Notes: generated by a model from the sequence alone, not told the origin. A DNA stretch of 64,000 nucleotides from Saccharum officinarum (GCA_020631735.1 CM036160.1:7238407-7302406), one strand, 5' to 3'. Counted from the stretch's first letter, positions 24,425-35,918 are shown. A program made the numbers and translations.

Positions 24425-24935
24425 TTAGTTCCCTCAATTCTCCCCAAAATTCCACTATGCAAAAAGAAGATTCCCCGTCACATCAAAATGTCGGCAAATG
24501 CATGGAGTACTAAATGTTGATGAAATCAAAAACTAATTGCACAGTTTTGTTGTATTTTGCGAGACGAACATTTTAAACCTAGTTAGTCAAAATTTGGATA
24601 ATTTTTACCAAATACAAACGAAATGCTACAGGAATTCTGATACAGTGTTTTTCTCCCCTATTATGTGAACTAAGGCCTCGTTTAGTTCAGTGAATTGGGG
24701 AGAAAAACACTGTATCAGAATTCCTGTAGCATTTCGTTTGTATTTGGTAAAAATTATCCAAATTTTGACTAACTAGACTTAAAATGTTCGTCTCGCAAAG
24801 TACAACAAAACTATGTAATTAGTTTTTGATTTCATCAACATTTAGTACTTCATGCATTTGCCGACATTTTGATGTGACGGGGAATCTTCTTTTTGCATAG
24901 TGGAATTTGGGGAGAATTGGGGAACTAAACAAGGC
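24421..24935. mobile_element. Two M-family MITEs head to head: natural long inverted repeat
   Basis: 24421-24677 is one copy in forward orientation and 24674-24935 a second in reverse orientation, meeting at 'gaactaaggcctcgtttagttc' (shortened) with no spacer. The arms are about 255 bp and nearly identical by eye, so an RNA across the region would fold into a long hairpin. Confidence 0.85.
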
Positions 24936-24956
24936 GTAAACGAGGGCTTGCATGAA

Positions 24957-24960
24957 TGGG

Positions 24961-24992
<32 letters not shown>
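24957..24992. repeat. CGGCGA hexanucleotide repeat
   Basis: About five tandem CGGCGA units. The matching sites at 32826 and 32873 have only one or two. Confidence 0.85.
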
Positions 24993-24993
<1 letters not shown>

Positions 24994-25870
24994 GATTGCC
25001 TCGAGCCTCGTGCCACCAATGCACGAGGCCAGCTGATTGGACTTTACGACCTGCCGATCGATCATCCCCGTACTAGAGTCTAGTAGGACGAGCACAAGTG
25101 CCACTTGTGCTGTCGTCGTCCGTGGTCCCCTCCACCTCACACACACGTGCAACTGCCATGGCCAACCGGCCAGCTGTACTCAGCAGAAGGCACAGCCTCA
25201 CCACCTCCGAATGACTCTCACATGTGATGTGGGCACTGGAGATGGTAGAGAATCCTTTCTCCGACCAACTGGTACGTACATCGCTTGCAGTACTGGGATG
25301 GTTGAGTCACCTTGCTATGCAAATACAGTAATGTGACAGCTCCAAGTACCAAAGATTCGACCGTTGGTTCACTTTTTCTGATGATGCTAATAACAAGAAT
25401 GTATTAGTGTGTTAGAAGGTTCAGAAACAAAGTAGTTCTTCGTTGAAAATTCAGCAAATTTTTCTCATGGCCGAGAGGGGGATGATGTCTCTTGTTCGCG
25501 ATGGACAATCCAAAGGCGGTCGCATGCCACCACAGTCGTACTACAGCTCCTAACTGCCAACAAGTTCTTCAAAAAGGGCAAGTTGCACCTGCAATAATGT
25601 CAATCCTAAGAGGAGTGGATACAACTCAGCTGGGATCCTAGTTGGCTTGACGATAGAGGTTTGAGGGCCAGCCACATTTCAAACGGTGGGGAATATGGAC
25701 TGGGCTGCCAAATGGGCTTAGGTTAAAGAGAACTGTGCCGCTACAAAAGATCAGAGAGAGCCAGGCAGGGGAGGGGGACGACAGGGACGGGACGGGAAGC
25801 AAGTGAGCTGGAGGCCACACTCTCTACTCTATCTTCCGCGCCAAGCGCTCTGCTCGCGCTCGATCGCTTG

Positions 25871-26034
25871 GAAAAAGTCCACGTGGTCATTAACTTTCGC
25901 GAAAGTGTACTTAAGGTCCCTGAACTTTAAAATCGGACAAAACACATCCTCGATTTTTAAAACCGTTCGTATTATGTCCCTAAGCGGTTTTGGACGGCGG
26001 ATTGCTACAGTGACGGTGGTTTTATCTTTTTCTT
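25871..26034. repeat. Dispersed-repeat-like fragment
   Basis: Contains phrases such as 'gtacttaaggtccctgaacttt', typical of abundant grass repeats. The element type cannot be fixed. Confidence 0.3.
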
Positions 26035-26840
26035 CTTTTATTTATTTATTTCAGCTGAATCTTTGAAAAATCATAGTAAATCACAGAAAAATCATAACAT
26101 GGAAAATCCAATTTTGTTGGACTCCACATGAGTAGATCTACACAGTGAATATATAATACGGTATGCTTTAGTCACTGTTCGCCTAAACGGTCTTTTAGTC
26201 CGTTTAAACACCGTTTAAACAGTAAACAGAAGTCAGTCGTGTTGTTTAGGCCCTAAACGGTCAATTAAACGGTTGGGCCGTTTAAACCGTTCAATCCCGT
26301 CTAAACGGTCTAAACAAAATCAGATTAAACATGATTAAATGAGCTAAACAACCATTTAATCCATAATTAAGTGAATTAAATGACTACATCTATCACAATC
26401 AACATGAAACTAATTAACATTGTAATTATACGAAGTGTTGTGGGATTCAGATTTCTTCAAACAAGATTATTTGGTAGAATATTTATTTTTACATGTGTAA
26501 ATATGTATGAGTTCTAGTAAATTTTATTTTTACCTATATAAATATGTATATTTTATTGTTATTGTATAAAACCGTTTAGGACGTTTAACTCCGTTTAAAC
26601 ACCGTTTAAACAGTCTAAACGCTAAACGAAGGGTGACCGATTGTTTACTGTTTAGCGTTTATGAAAACATTGGCTTTAGTACAAAGTTTTTTTTGCTTTA
26701 TTTATTTCGGCTGAATCTTTGAAAAATCATAGTAAATCACAGAAAAATCATAAAATAAAAAATTCAATTTTGTTGGACTCCACATGAGTAGTTCTACACA
26801 ATGAACATATAATATGGTTTGCTTTAATACAAAATTTTTT
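26035..26840. repeat. Direct repeat of about 135 bp split by a hAT-like element
   Basis: 'tttatttatttc.gctgaatctttgaaaaatcatag' at about 26039 recurs at about 26698, with high similarity up to 'tgctttag/aata'. The hAT-like element 26173-26672 sits at the end of the first unit. Confidence 0.8.
26173..26672. mobile_element. hAT-like non-autonomous element, TSD GCTTTAGT
   Basis: 500 bp flanked by GCTTTAGT at 26165-26172 and 26673-26680. It starts CACTGTTCGCC and ends AAAACATTG. Both ends are rich in 'CCGTTTAAAC'-type motifs, likely subterminal transposase sites. There is no coding capacity. An 8-bp TSD fits hAT. Confidence 0.8.
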
Positions 26841-27024
26841 GTGGTAGCTTTAGATCTATGCTTTTCTATAATTAATTGAAAGAATTCATAGCTGTAGCTT
26901 TTATAATTATTTTGTTAGACTAAAGCATACCATATTAATTGAAATAATTCATAGCTGCATAGAATTTTTTTTTCCAGTGTGGCTGCCCCTCGTTTTCACC
27001 TCTACCTGCCTGCCTGTAGGTTTA

Positions 27025-27288
27025 GCCCTTGTTTAGTTCCCCAATTCTCCCCTAAATTTTACTATGCAAAAAGAAGATTCTCTGTCACATCAAAATGTCG
27101 GCAAATGCATGGAGTACTAAATGTTGATGAAATCAAAAACTAATTGCACAGTTTTGTTGTACTTTGCGAGATGAACATGTTAAGCCTAGTTAATCAAAAT
27201 TTAGATAATTTTTACCAAATACAAACGAAATGCTACATGAATTCTGATACAGTGTTTTTCTCCCCAAATCACCGAACTAAACGAGGCC
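27025..27288. mobile_element. M-family MITE, TSD TTA (in copy B)
   Basis: 264 bp with ends GCCCTTGTTTAGTTCC / GAACTAAACGAGGCC and TTA at 27022-27024 and 27289-27291. Confidence 0.88.
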
Positions 27289-28403
27289 TTACAAAAACAA
27301 CGGGGGCAGGTGTCTGCTCTGCGCTGTCCGAGTTTTGACTGCACGTCCGCCACGAGTGGTGTGAAGGAACGAAGCAGAGCAAGCCCATTTGGCGCCGCGT
27401 CCGGGATGCTGTACGCACCGCACGCATGGGCGGCCACAGCAGTACGTACTACAGCACAAAGGTGAGAAGAAAGGCCATCCCATGCATCCAGTTGACTCGA
27501 GACTCGTGCCACCGTAGCGTGGCACAGCGAACGCGCCGGGCCGGGTTGACGCGCACGGCATCGCAGACATTGGGACACGGAAGCGAGACGTGCGTGCACA
27601 GATTTCTTGGAGTGGAGCTAGCAGTAGCGCATGTGTAGCCCAAGGTGCGCGCGCGGAGTCTGCTCGCCGCGCCGCGCCCTACACTACAACTGTAGCAGCA
27701 GCCCCGGTATCGGCCAGCCGGCCAGCTGTAGAGCAAAAGGCACAAGCCATTTCAGGGCAAATTCAGGGCCTATACGAAACCCTAAACCAAGACTATTTTT
27801 CACGTGCTTATTTTTTTTATAATAATCATTTCGTAACTATTTTCTAAAACTGAGTTAAATCCTGATCTATTATTTGTTATTTTCTTAAATAGATTGATAT
27901 TTGTTTGAAGACATGTCTTAGTGTTGGAACATTAGACATAATCATACAAATGATACTAGAATTTAAATTGAAGAAGATTAAAATTACATATAGGGCGTTG
28001 TCGCTGGCTCATGGTGCTACTATTGTACCCATTAGAAAAGTTAGTTGTATCTCCGTGTGCTGGGCTTGATCCTAAAAAAAGTTAATTGCATTTGTTTGAT
28101 CCCCTAGGTCGGGTAGTCACTACGTACTTAAGAGTAGTCACTTGCTTCACGGTTCACACACATCATGGAGTGATGGATGTAATGTAGTCGAGTAACATCA
28201 GCCAGCGGCAACTACCGTGCGCCGGGTGCTCGGTATTTTCGCAACACCAATCTATCACAGCGTGGTGGGGTGACGACCTGCGGGCCCCCTGGAATTTGGG
28301 GGCCCTGTTCCTATGCACCTCTCGCACACCCATGGGGCTCGGCCCTGAGCCATTTGAAGGTAGGAGTACATCGCTTGCAGTACTGGGATGCTCGAGTCAC
28401 TTG

Positions 28404-28643
28404 GGGCTTGTTTAGTTCCTGAAATATTTTGCGAAATGCTACTGTAACACTTTTCGTTGTTATTTGGTAATTAGTGTCCAATCATGGCTTAATTAGGCTT
28501 AAAAGATTCGTCTCGTCCATTTCGTCTAAACTGTGTAATTAGTTTTATTTTTTAATCTATATTTAATGCTCCATGCATGTGTCAAAGATTCGATGTGACG
28601 GGAAATCTACTGTTTTCTCGTGAAATATTTTGGAACTAAACAT
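28404..28643. mobile_element. M2-subfamily MITE (copy B; ortholog of 33974-34215)
   Basis: Begins GGGCTTGTTTAGTTCC and carries the 'gaaatgctactgtaaca' and 'aaaagattcgtctcgtcc' blocks. Its right end is slightly eroded (CTAAACATATGC). The same insertion is present in copy C and absent from copy A. Confidence 0.8.
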
Positions 28644-29343
28644 ATGCAGTACAATTTGGCTTGGCAAATACAGTAATATGACAGCTCCAAGTACCCAAGA
28701 TTCAAGAGTTGGGTTCACTTTCTGATGATGCTATTAACAATAATGTATTAGTGTGTCAAAAGGTTCAGAAACTAACAAAATAGTTCTTTGTTGAAAATTG
28801 AGCAAATTTCCACATGGTCAGGAGGGGAGCCAGCCAGCCAGCCGTGCTTTTCTCTAACATCAAATCAGCACCGGCCACTAGCCACCTGTCAGCTAACAGT
28901 ATTTTTCTATCACAACAAATCAGCATCAGCCACCAACCCAGCTAGCCGAACAAGCTGGACAATCCAAAGTAGGTTGCATAGAGTTAGGTCCACAAGAAAA
29001 TATGCTACAGCTGCTCTCCGCCACCACGGTGGTACTAGAGCTCTTAACTGGCAACAAGTCCTTCAAAAAGGGCAAGTTGCACCTGCAACTGCAATGTCAA
29101 TCCTAAAAGAGTGGATATATACAACTCAGCGGGGATCCTAGTTGGCTTGACAATAGCGGTTTGGGGTGCCAAATGGGCTTGGGTTAAAGAGAAATCTGCT
29201 GCAACGAAAGATCAGAGAGTGCCAGGCAGAGGGCACCGAAGAACAGAACCGAAGTCGTCTTCCTCCGGTGTCCAAGGGCTGGCTCTGCGCGTCTTGTTCT
29301 TGCTGCCTCCCTCCAATTCCCTGCTCCTCCTACCTAATATATA

Positions 29344-29589
29344 CTCCATCCGTCCCACGAATAATGAGACTCTGCTTCCCCAGAAGTCAGAATCTATATT
29401 TTTGGCCTGATATGTATACAAGTGTTTATGATGTGTAATATGTAACACTGAATTGACCACATATGTATTTTTTAATAAATGTAATTAAAAATAAAAATGC
29501 AGATAATATCCTTTATAAAAATAAATTAATCAAACCTAAGATTATTTGATTTTTTTCGTGACTTCTATTTTTTGTGAGGACAAAGAGAG
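29344..29589. mobile_element. Stowaway-like MITE, TSD TA (copy B)
   Basis: Starts CTCCATCCGT, ends ACAAAGAGAG, with TA on each side (29342-29343, 29590-29591). The orthologous copy in C is 35673-35918. Confidence 0.75.
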
Positions 29590-29911
29590 TACTGTACTTA
29601 TCTGGTGTGCACATTCCAGTCCGTGACAGCAGCCTGCGACAGGGGAGAGGAGGACGACAAGCGACGGGACGGGAAGCAAGTGAAGGGAGGGGAGCTGGAG
29701 GCCACTCTCTTCTCTTTTTCTTCCGCGGCAACCGCTCTGCTCGTGCTCGATCGCTTCGCATCTCTGGTAGGGAGACCAGCAGGACATCGTCCGACCACGC
29801 ACACGTCTAGTACGTGTACTAGCTCGGGCAGAGAGCGTCAGAGCGATCTTGTTTCTTGTGAGACCATTTGTCGCCACTCACCACGAGTCGCTACTTTTTT
29901 TAATAAATAAT

Positions 29912-30156
29912 GGCCGTGTTTAGTTTCAAAATTCCGAGTGCCAAAATATACTCTAGCATTTCATTTGTATTTGATAATAATTATCTAATTATTGATTAAT
30001 TTGGCTCAAAACATTCCTTTCGCAAAGTACAACCAAACTGTACAATTAGTTTTTGATTTTATTCACATTTAATACTCCATGCATATATCGCAAGTTCAAT
30101 ATAACGGATAATCTTTTTTTTTCATACTGCAGCAGTCAAGTGATCTAAACGCAGCC
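29912..30156. mobile_element. M-family MITE, TSD AAT (copy B; ortholog of 36980-37202)
   Basis: Ends GGCCGTGTTTAGTTTC / GATCTAAACGCAGCC with AAT at 29909-29911 and 30157-30159. Confidence 0.78.
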
Positions 30157-31255
30157 AATCAGCCGTTGCTCTCGAGGTTACAAGATCAACGTGCTCTCTC
30201 CTCAGCCTTTTGCTCTAGTACTACAATTCTACCAGGAGAGTATAGAACTCCGAAAAAGGAAAACTCGGCCGTTCACATTCCTCGGTTACGTAATGCCTAC
30301 AGTACAAATTGCACGGTACACGCCACTGAATTAAAAAAAACACTGTGGAACGAGAAGAGAAAAACGTGGGTGTATGTCCTCGTGCAAGTGCAACACTAGC
30401 GTCCACGGTTTGCTCGAGTATAGTGTCAAAAGTTGGTCCCGCGCTTACTTTGTTTAAGCTCTTTTAGTCCGCTTGGTTCAGGGGCTCAGGGCCTACTTTG
30501 TTATCTGCTGCCTTGCTTGTAGCTCAACACGGCCGCCAAGTAGTTTATATGTAATTACAGCCGAGTGAGCTCACGGATTGTTTGGCTCGGTAATCACTAA
30601 TTTATTAAACTCTACTTCTGTTTAACAGAAAAAAACATGTCTCGGTACGATCGTGAAAAAAAGTAATAACACGATTACACAAAAGGTTAAGTATGAGTAG
30701 ACTTGTATTTGGGCCGTTGGAACGTGATTTCGACACGACCAGCATGATTGCCTCGGCGTATACAAATTATAAGTCCCCAAAAATAACACCTAATTAATCC
30801 GTTTATCAGGTCCTTATCAAGATCATCAGATACACATTTTTTTTGTCTTTTCAAATCCGCTTTTGTCATCAGTGCAATGAATGAGAGGAAACCCATCTGG
30901 ACACTTATACATCAACTTGCACACCATGGGGCCATACATGCATCTGCAGGATCTGACTAGTCCAATTTTGCATATGTTTGGGCTAAGTATTTCGTGGTTT
31001 TAAGTTGTTGATTATGTTAAAGCTTAATCTAACATGCAGAATATTTGCCGGAAAGTCTTTAGCGCTCGTTTCAATCAACTCTCCAGAGAATTCCAAATGA
31101 AATGATTTTCAATATCGATTTCTCGGTAAAACAACCGTATCCATATTTAATATTTTTGGGTTAATTAGTACTACTACTATGCATCATCTATTCACATTTT
31201 GGAATTAATTAGTGCTACTATGCATCTTCAGATGTTGTATCTAAATTGTGGCTGA

Positions 31256-31719
31256 GACTGCATGCACCGGTGCCTGTAAAGGCAACCGGTATAGCTCCAC
31301 GTCGGCTTATAGCGTTCGAAAGCAGCTACAGCGGGGCCTGCATGCGTCTTTCTCCGGCAAATTTGAAGGGATACCGAGGTTACGGTACCGGTCGGACGGC
31401 CCCACCATGTGATCGCGAGCGACCAAGCCAGGGAGAGCATGCGTGCGTGCAAGGAATCTCAGTGGCGGCCCCACAGTTTCATCGATCTAAAAAATATTAT
31501 AAATCACAAACTATAAAACCAAATTAAATTTCGATTACATTATTAAATTCGTTTCAATAATTTTTTCAAAACTAGATCTCACATGGATATATTTAGATAA
31601 AGTGATAAGTGGGTCCTACAGTGGATAGAGGATGGATGGATACGGAGAAACTGTATATTTTATGATGAATAGGATGAAATATTTCTTTTAGAGGATGAAT
31701 ATAGAGGTTGCGGATAGTC
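31256..31719. mobile_element. Chimeric T1 Tourist-like MITE, TSD TGA (copy B only)
   Basis: Flanked by TGA (31253-31255, 31720-31722). Copy C reads straight through the empty site at about 38280. The right part (31480-31719) is a reversed T1 element; the left 215 bp (31256-31470) is GC-richer sequence not seen in the other T1 copies. Confidence 0.82.
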
Positions 31720-31753
31720 TGAACTCAAGGTGCAAGAATGGCGCAGGCACTGC

Positions 31754-32224
31754 GGGGCTGTTTAGTTGGCAAAATTTTTGGCGAAACGCTACTGTAGCAG
31801 TTTCGTTGTTATTTGGCAAATATTATCCAATCATAGTCTAATTAGGCTTAAAAGATTTGTCTCGTCCATTTCGTCTAAACTGTGTAATTAGTTTTATTTT
31901 TTATCTATATTTAATGCTTCATGCATGCGTTTAAAGATTCGATGTGACGGGGAATCTAAAAAATTTGGCAAAATTTTTGGGCTGTGTTTACTTCCTCAAA
32001 AAAATTACTGTGCAAACAAAATATTCTCCGTCACATCAAACTTGCGATATATGCATGGAGTACTAAATGTAGATGAAATCAAAAACTAATTGTACAGCTT
32101 GGTTATACTTTGCGAGACGAACGTTTTGAACCAAATTAGTCAGCGGTTGGACACTATTTACCAAATAAAGCCAAAACGTGCTACAATACTTTTTTTACAC
32201 CTTTTCGCGGAACTAAACACACCC
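31754..32224. mobile_element. Two adjoining M-type MITEs (copy B only)
   Basis: 31754-31978 (GGGCTGTTTAGTTGGC start, right end lost) runs straight into 31979-32224 (GGCTGTGTTTACTTCC start, GAACTAAACACACCC end). Copy C lacks both at the matching place. Confidence 0.78.
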
Positions 32225-32716
32225 TTGGCATCTATACGGTGCCGCGTTAGTAACCTGTGCACCTGCACCTGCACTCAGGGTTTGCATAGGAATCCCTGTG
32301 GAGAACTGTTTGTGAGCACACCAAAAAAAAAAGCGCCAAAATACTTGTAGTATTCACATTTCGTTCACGTGCAACGAGCCTCCCCTCAATTTGCAGACCG
32401 ATAGATCCCACTCAAGCAAAACGTGCAAAAGAAAAATCCCCAATTATCTCATGCGAATCGTCATGAATCATGATCAGTTGATCACGCGCACCCCAAATTC
32501 GTCCATACTCAAATCGCGAGACCTGTAGCCCGTCCATCGCCCGGCCCTGGAATTCCTGTGTTCGTCCCGGCGTCTTCTGCTTCCAGAACCGCTTGGCATC
32601 AATTCCGTTGGACGGTTGGAGGGAGCCCCCGGGGCCGGGCAGTGTCTCGTTTCGATCCGTTGGAGCGAGCGACGACGTGATGATCCCGTCCGTCCGAGGC
32701 TGAGCCGCCGCCGCCG

Positions 32717-32953
32717 CTACTCACTCGTCGTCTCGCACTCGGGGATCGCCGTGAGGTCCGACGCGAACCGCTCGAGCCGCCTGCCGGAGCGCACGCGCGG
32801 CGCGGGCCGCCGCACCCGCACCGGTGGGCGGCGATCGACTGCACTGCCTTTGCGTTGCATGCTTTGCGTGGGCGGCGATCGACGGCGACGGAGTTGACTC
32901 GAGCCTCGTGCCACTAAGCTTGATTTTTCGGTCGAAATAGTGTTTTCTCTCAC
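32717..32953 (-). pseudogene. Truncated DUF4228 C-terminus fused to unrelated N-terminal codons
   Basis: From 32829 down to the TAG at 32717-32719 the sequence matches the last 37 codons of the intact gene at 39060-39641 (RVRRPAPRVRSGRRLERFAS). Upstream of 32829 the match ends, but the frame stays open to an ATG at 32953, giving a 78-codon chimeric frame. Without promoter or conserved N-terminus it is most likely a dead fragment made by the segmental duplication. Confidence 0.75.
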
Positions 32954-33048
32954 GACAAATCAGCCAACGATATTTCAGCACTGCCGAACGGGACCTATGA
33001 GGTCAGCTGATTGACTTTACAACTTGCTGGTCCCCGTACTAGAGTATA

Positions 33049-33178
33049 GGCCATGTTCTTCCGGCTTATAATCCGAACTTTTCAGCTTGTTTTTTTTTAC
33101 CGGGACAATGTTTTTCTCTCACAACAAATCAGTCAACAGTGTTTTTCAGCCGGCTTATCAGCACAGCCGAACGGGGCC
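33049..33178. mobile_element. Short Tourist-like MITE (GGCCATGTTC family), TSD ATA
   Basis: 130 bp from GGCCATGTTCTTCCGG to GCCGAACGGGGCC, flanked by ATA. A relative is at 45718-45836. Copy A has no insertion at the matching 'actagagt' site. Confidence 0.75.
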
Positions 33179-33973
33179 ATAGAACGAGCAGCAGTACTCT
33201 TCACTGATTTGTCGAGAAAAAAAATATTGTACCATGTCTCTGCCGCGTCGACCGAGCGCGCACACGTGCAACTATACCTACCAAGGACAGCCGGCCAGCT
33301 GTAGAGCAAAAGGCACAGCCATTTCAGGGCAAATTCAGGGCCATGTACGAAACCCTAAACCAAGGCCCTTTTCACGTGCATATTTTTTTTATAATAATTA
33401 TTCCGTAACTATTTTCTAAAACTGAGTTAAATCCTGATCTATTATTTGTTGTTTTCTTAAATAGATTGATATTTGCTTGAAGACATGTCTTAGTGTTGGA
33501 ACATTAGACATAATCATACAAATGATACTAGAATTTAAATTGAAGAAGATTAAAATTGCATATAGGGCGTTGTCGTTGGCTCATGGTAGTACTATTGTAC
33601 CCATTAGAAAAGTTAGTTGTATCTCCGTGTGCTGAGCTTGATCCTAGAAAAGTTAATTGCATTGGTTTGATCCCCTAGGTCGGGTAGTCACTACGTACTT
33701 AAGAGTAGTCACTTGCTTCACGGTTCGCACACATCATGGAATGATGGATGTAATGTAGTCAAGTAACATCAGCCAGCGGCAACTACCATGCGCCGGGTGC
33801 TCGATATTTTCGCAACACCGATCTATCACAGCGTGGTGGGGTGACGACCTGCGGGCCCCTGGAATTTGGGGGCCCTGTTCCTATGCACCTCTCACACACC
33901 CATGGGGCTCGGCCTTGAGCCATTTGAAGGTAGGAGTACATCGCTTGCAGTACTGGGATGCTCGAGTCACCTT

Positions 33974-34215
33974 GGGGCTTGTTTAGTTTCTGAAATATTT
34001 TGCGAAATACTACTGTAGCACTTTTTGTTGTTATTTAGTAATTAGTGTCCAATCATGGCTTAATTAGGCTTAAAAGATTCGTCTCGTCCATTTCGTCTAA
34101 ACTGTGTAATTAGTTTTATTTTTTATCTATATTTAATGCTCCATGCATGTGTCAAAGATTCGATGTGATGGAAAATCTACTGTTTTTCGCGAAATATTTT
34201 GGAACTAAATAAGGC
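33974..34215. mobile_element. M2-subfamily MITE, TSD CTT (copy C)
   Basis: Flanked by CTT; the empty site 'gagtcaccttgctatgc' is preserved in copy A near 25301. Ortholog of 28404-28643. Confidence 0.85.
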
Positions 34216-34319
34216 CTTGCTATGCAGTACAATTTGGCTTGGCAAATACAGTAATATGACAGCTCCAAGTATCCAAGATTCAAGAGTTGGGTTCACTTTC
34301 TGATGATGCTATTAACAAT

Positions 34320-34565
34320 GGCTGTGTTTAATACCTCAAAAAAAAACACTATGCAGAAAAAAGATTTCCCGTCATATCAAACTTGCGATACATGCATGAA
34401 GTACTAAATGTAGATGAAATTAAAAAATAATTGTACAGCTTGGTTATACTTTGGGAGACGAACGTTTTTAACCTAATTAGTCAATGGTTGGACACTATTT
34501 ACCAAATAAAGCCAAAACGTGCTACAGTGTATTTTTCACCCTTTTTCATGGAACTAAACACACCC
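34320..34565. mobile_element. M-family MITE (copy C only)
   Basis: Ends GGCTGTGTTTA / CTAAACACACCC. It splits the sequence 'gatgctattaacaa..taatgtattagtg', which is continuous in copy B near 28728-28755. The target duplication is not clear. Confidence 0.82.
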
Positions 34566-34876
34566 ATTAATGTATTAGTGTGTCAGAAGGTTCAGAAACT
34601 AACAAAATAGTTCTTTGTTGAAAATTGAGCAAATTTCCACATGGCCAGGAGGGGAGCCAGCCAGCCAGCCGTGCTTTTCTCTAACATCAAATCAGCACCG
34701 GCCACTAGCCACACGTCAGCCAACAATATTTTTCTCTCACAATAAATCAGCACCTGCCACCAGCCACCAGCTAGCCAAACAAGCTGGACAATCCAAAGTA
34801 GGTTGCATAGAGTTAGGTCCACAAGAAAATATGCTACAGCTGCTCTCCGCCACCACGGTGGTACTAGAGCTCTTAA

Positions 34877-35318
34877 GGCTATCCGCACTCATGGACCTCT
34901 ATATTCATCCTCTATACGTCCTAGTCAGCAAGATTCTCTCCTCTATACTCAATTCTCTCGCACTCATCCATCCTTTATATCATCCTCTATCCACTCTATC
35001 CACTGTGAGACCCACTTGTCACTTTATCTAAATATATCCATGTGTGATCTAGTTTTGAATGATTTATTAAGACAAATTTAATGGTGCAATTAAAATTTAA
35101 TTTGAATTTTTGGTTTGTGAGTTATAGCATTTTTTTTTCTTTGTTTAGCTAGTGGGGTCCGCCACTGCACACTATAGAGTAAACACTGTACTACTCTAAA
35201 TATAGAGTAAGAGAAAGGATATAGTATCGTTTTAGAGTACCCAGTGCAGCAGTTTTTACTATATATTCATACTCTAAAACTTTAGAGTATCCTTTAGAGT
35301 ATCCCACTGTGAGCAGTC
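34877..35318. mobile_element. T1 Tourist-like MITE, TSD TAA/TAG (copy C only)
   Basis: 442 bp, start GGCTATCCGCACTC, end GTGAGCAGTC. Copy B has the empty site 'gagctcttaactggcaac' at about 29039-29056, and copy A has 'ctcctaactgcc'. Confidence 0.88.
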
Positions 35319-35672
35319 TAGCTGGCAACAAGTCCTTCAAAAAGGGCAAGTTGCACCTGCAACTGCGATGTCAATCCTAAAAGAGTGGATATATACAACT
35401 CAGCGGGGATCCTAGTTGGCTTGACAATAGCGGTTTGGGGTGCCAAATGGGCTTGGGCTAAAGAGAAACCTGCTGCAACGAAAGATCAGAGAGTGCCAGG
35501 CAGAGGGCACCGAAGAACAGAACCGAAGTCGTCTTCCTCCGGTGTCCAAGGGCTGGCTCTGCGCGTCTTGTTCTTGCTGCCTCCCTCCAATTCCCTGCTC
35601 CTCCTACCTAATTCCCTCCAAATCCTCTCAAATCGTATGTTAGAATTAAGTGAATCTTAGTATATATATATA

Positions 35673-35918
35673 CTCCCTCCGTCATACGAATAATGAGACT
35701 CTGCTTCCCCAGAAGTCAGAATCTAGAATTTTGGCCTAATATGTATACAAGTGTTTATGACGTGTAATATGTAACACTGAATTGACCGCATATGTATTTT
35801 TATAATAAATCTAACTAAAGATCAAAACGCAGATAATATCTTTTATAAAAATTAATCAAACCTAAGATTATTTGATTTTTTTTCGTGACTTCTATTTTTC
35901 ATGAGGACAAAAAGAGAG
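35673..35918. mobile_element. Stowaway-like MITE (copy C)
   Basis: Starts CTCCCTCCGT and ends AAAAAGAGAG; the left TA is intact, the right mutated to CA. Shared with copy B, so it inserted before the B/C duplication. Confidence 0.75.

Larger units (their letters stand above)
23686..25870. repeat. Segmental repeat copy A (most diverged)
   Basis: Collinear with copies B (26972-32829) and C (32830-39168). Landmarks include 'gtggctgcccctcgttttcacc' (23690), 'ggagtctgctcgccgcgccgcg' (shortened; 24056), 'tacatcgcttgcagtactgggatg' (25277), 'aaaaagggcaagttgcacctgc' (25572) and 'gatcctagttggcttgac' (25633). It stops around the 'gctcgatcgcttgg' motif (25860) and lacks the DUF4228 part. Confidence 0.8.
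26972..32829. repeat. Segmental repeat copy B
   Basis: Very similar to copy C through 27717-32829 versus 33292-39168, after allowing for copy-specific MITE insertions. It ends abruptly inside the DUF4228 reading frame, at the shared 'cgcaccggtgg' motif (32829 / 39168). Confidence 0.9.

Noticed and set aside
29111..29410. 99-codon frame repeated in copies B and C (29111 and 35385)
   Set aside because: The frame differs in length between copies, ends in a MITE in B, is broken in copy A and matches no family I know. Its repetition is explained by the segmental duplication.
34592..34888. 98-codon minus-strand frame rich in Trp/Leu
   Set aside because: Lies across duplicated non-coding DNA and the edge of a MITE insertion, and is not preserved in copy B.
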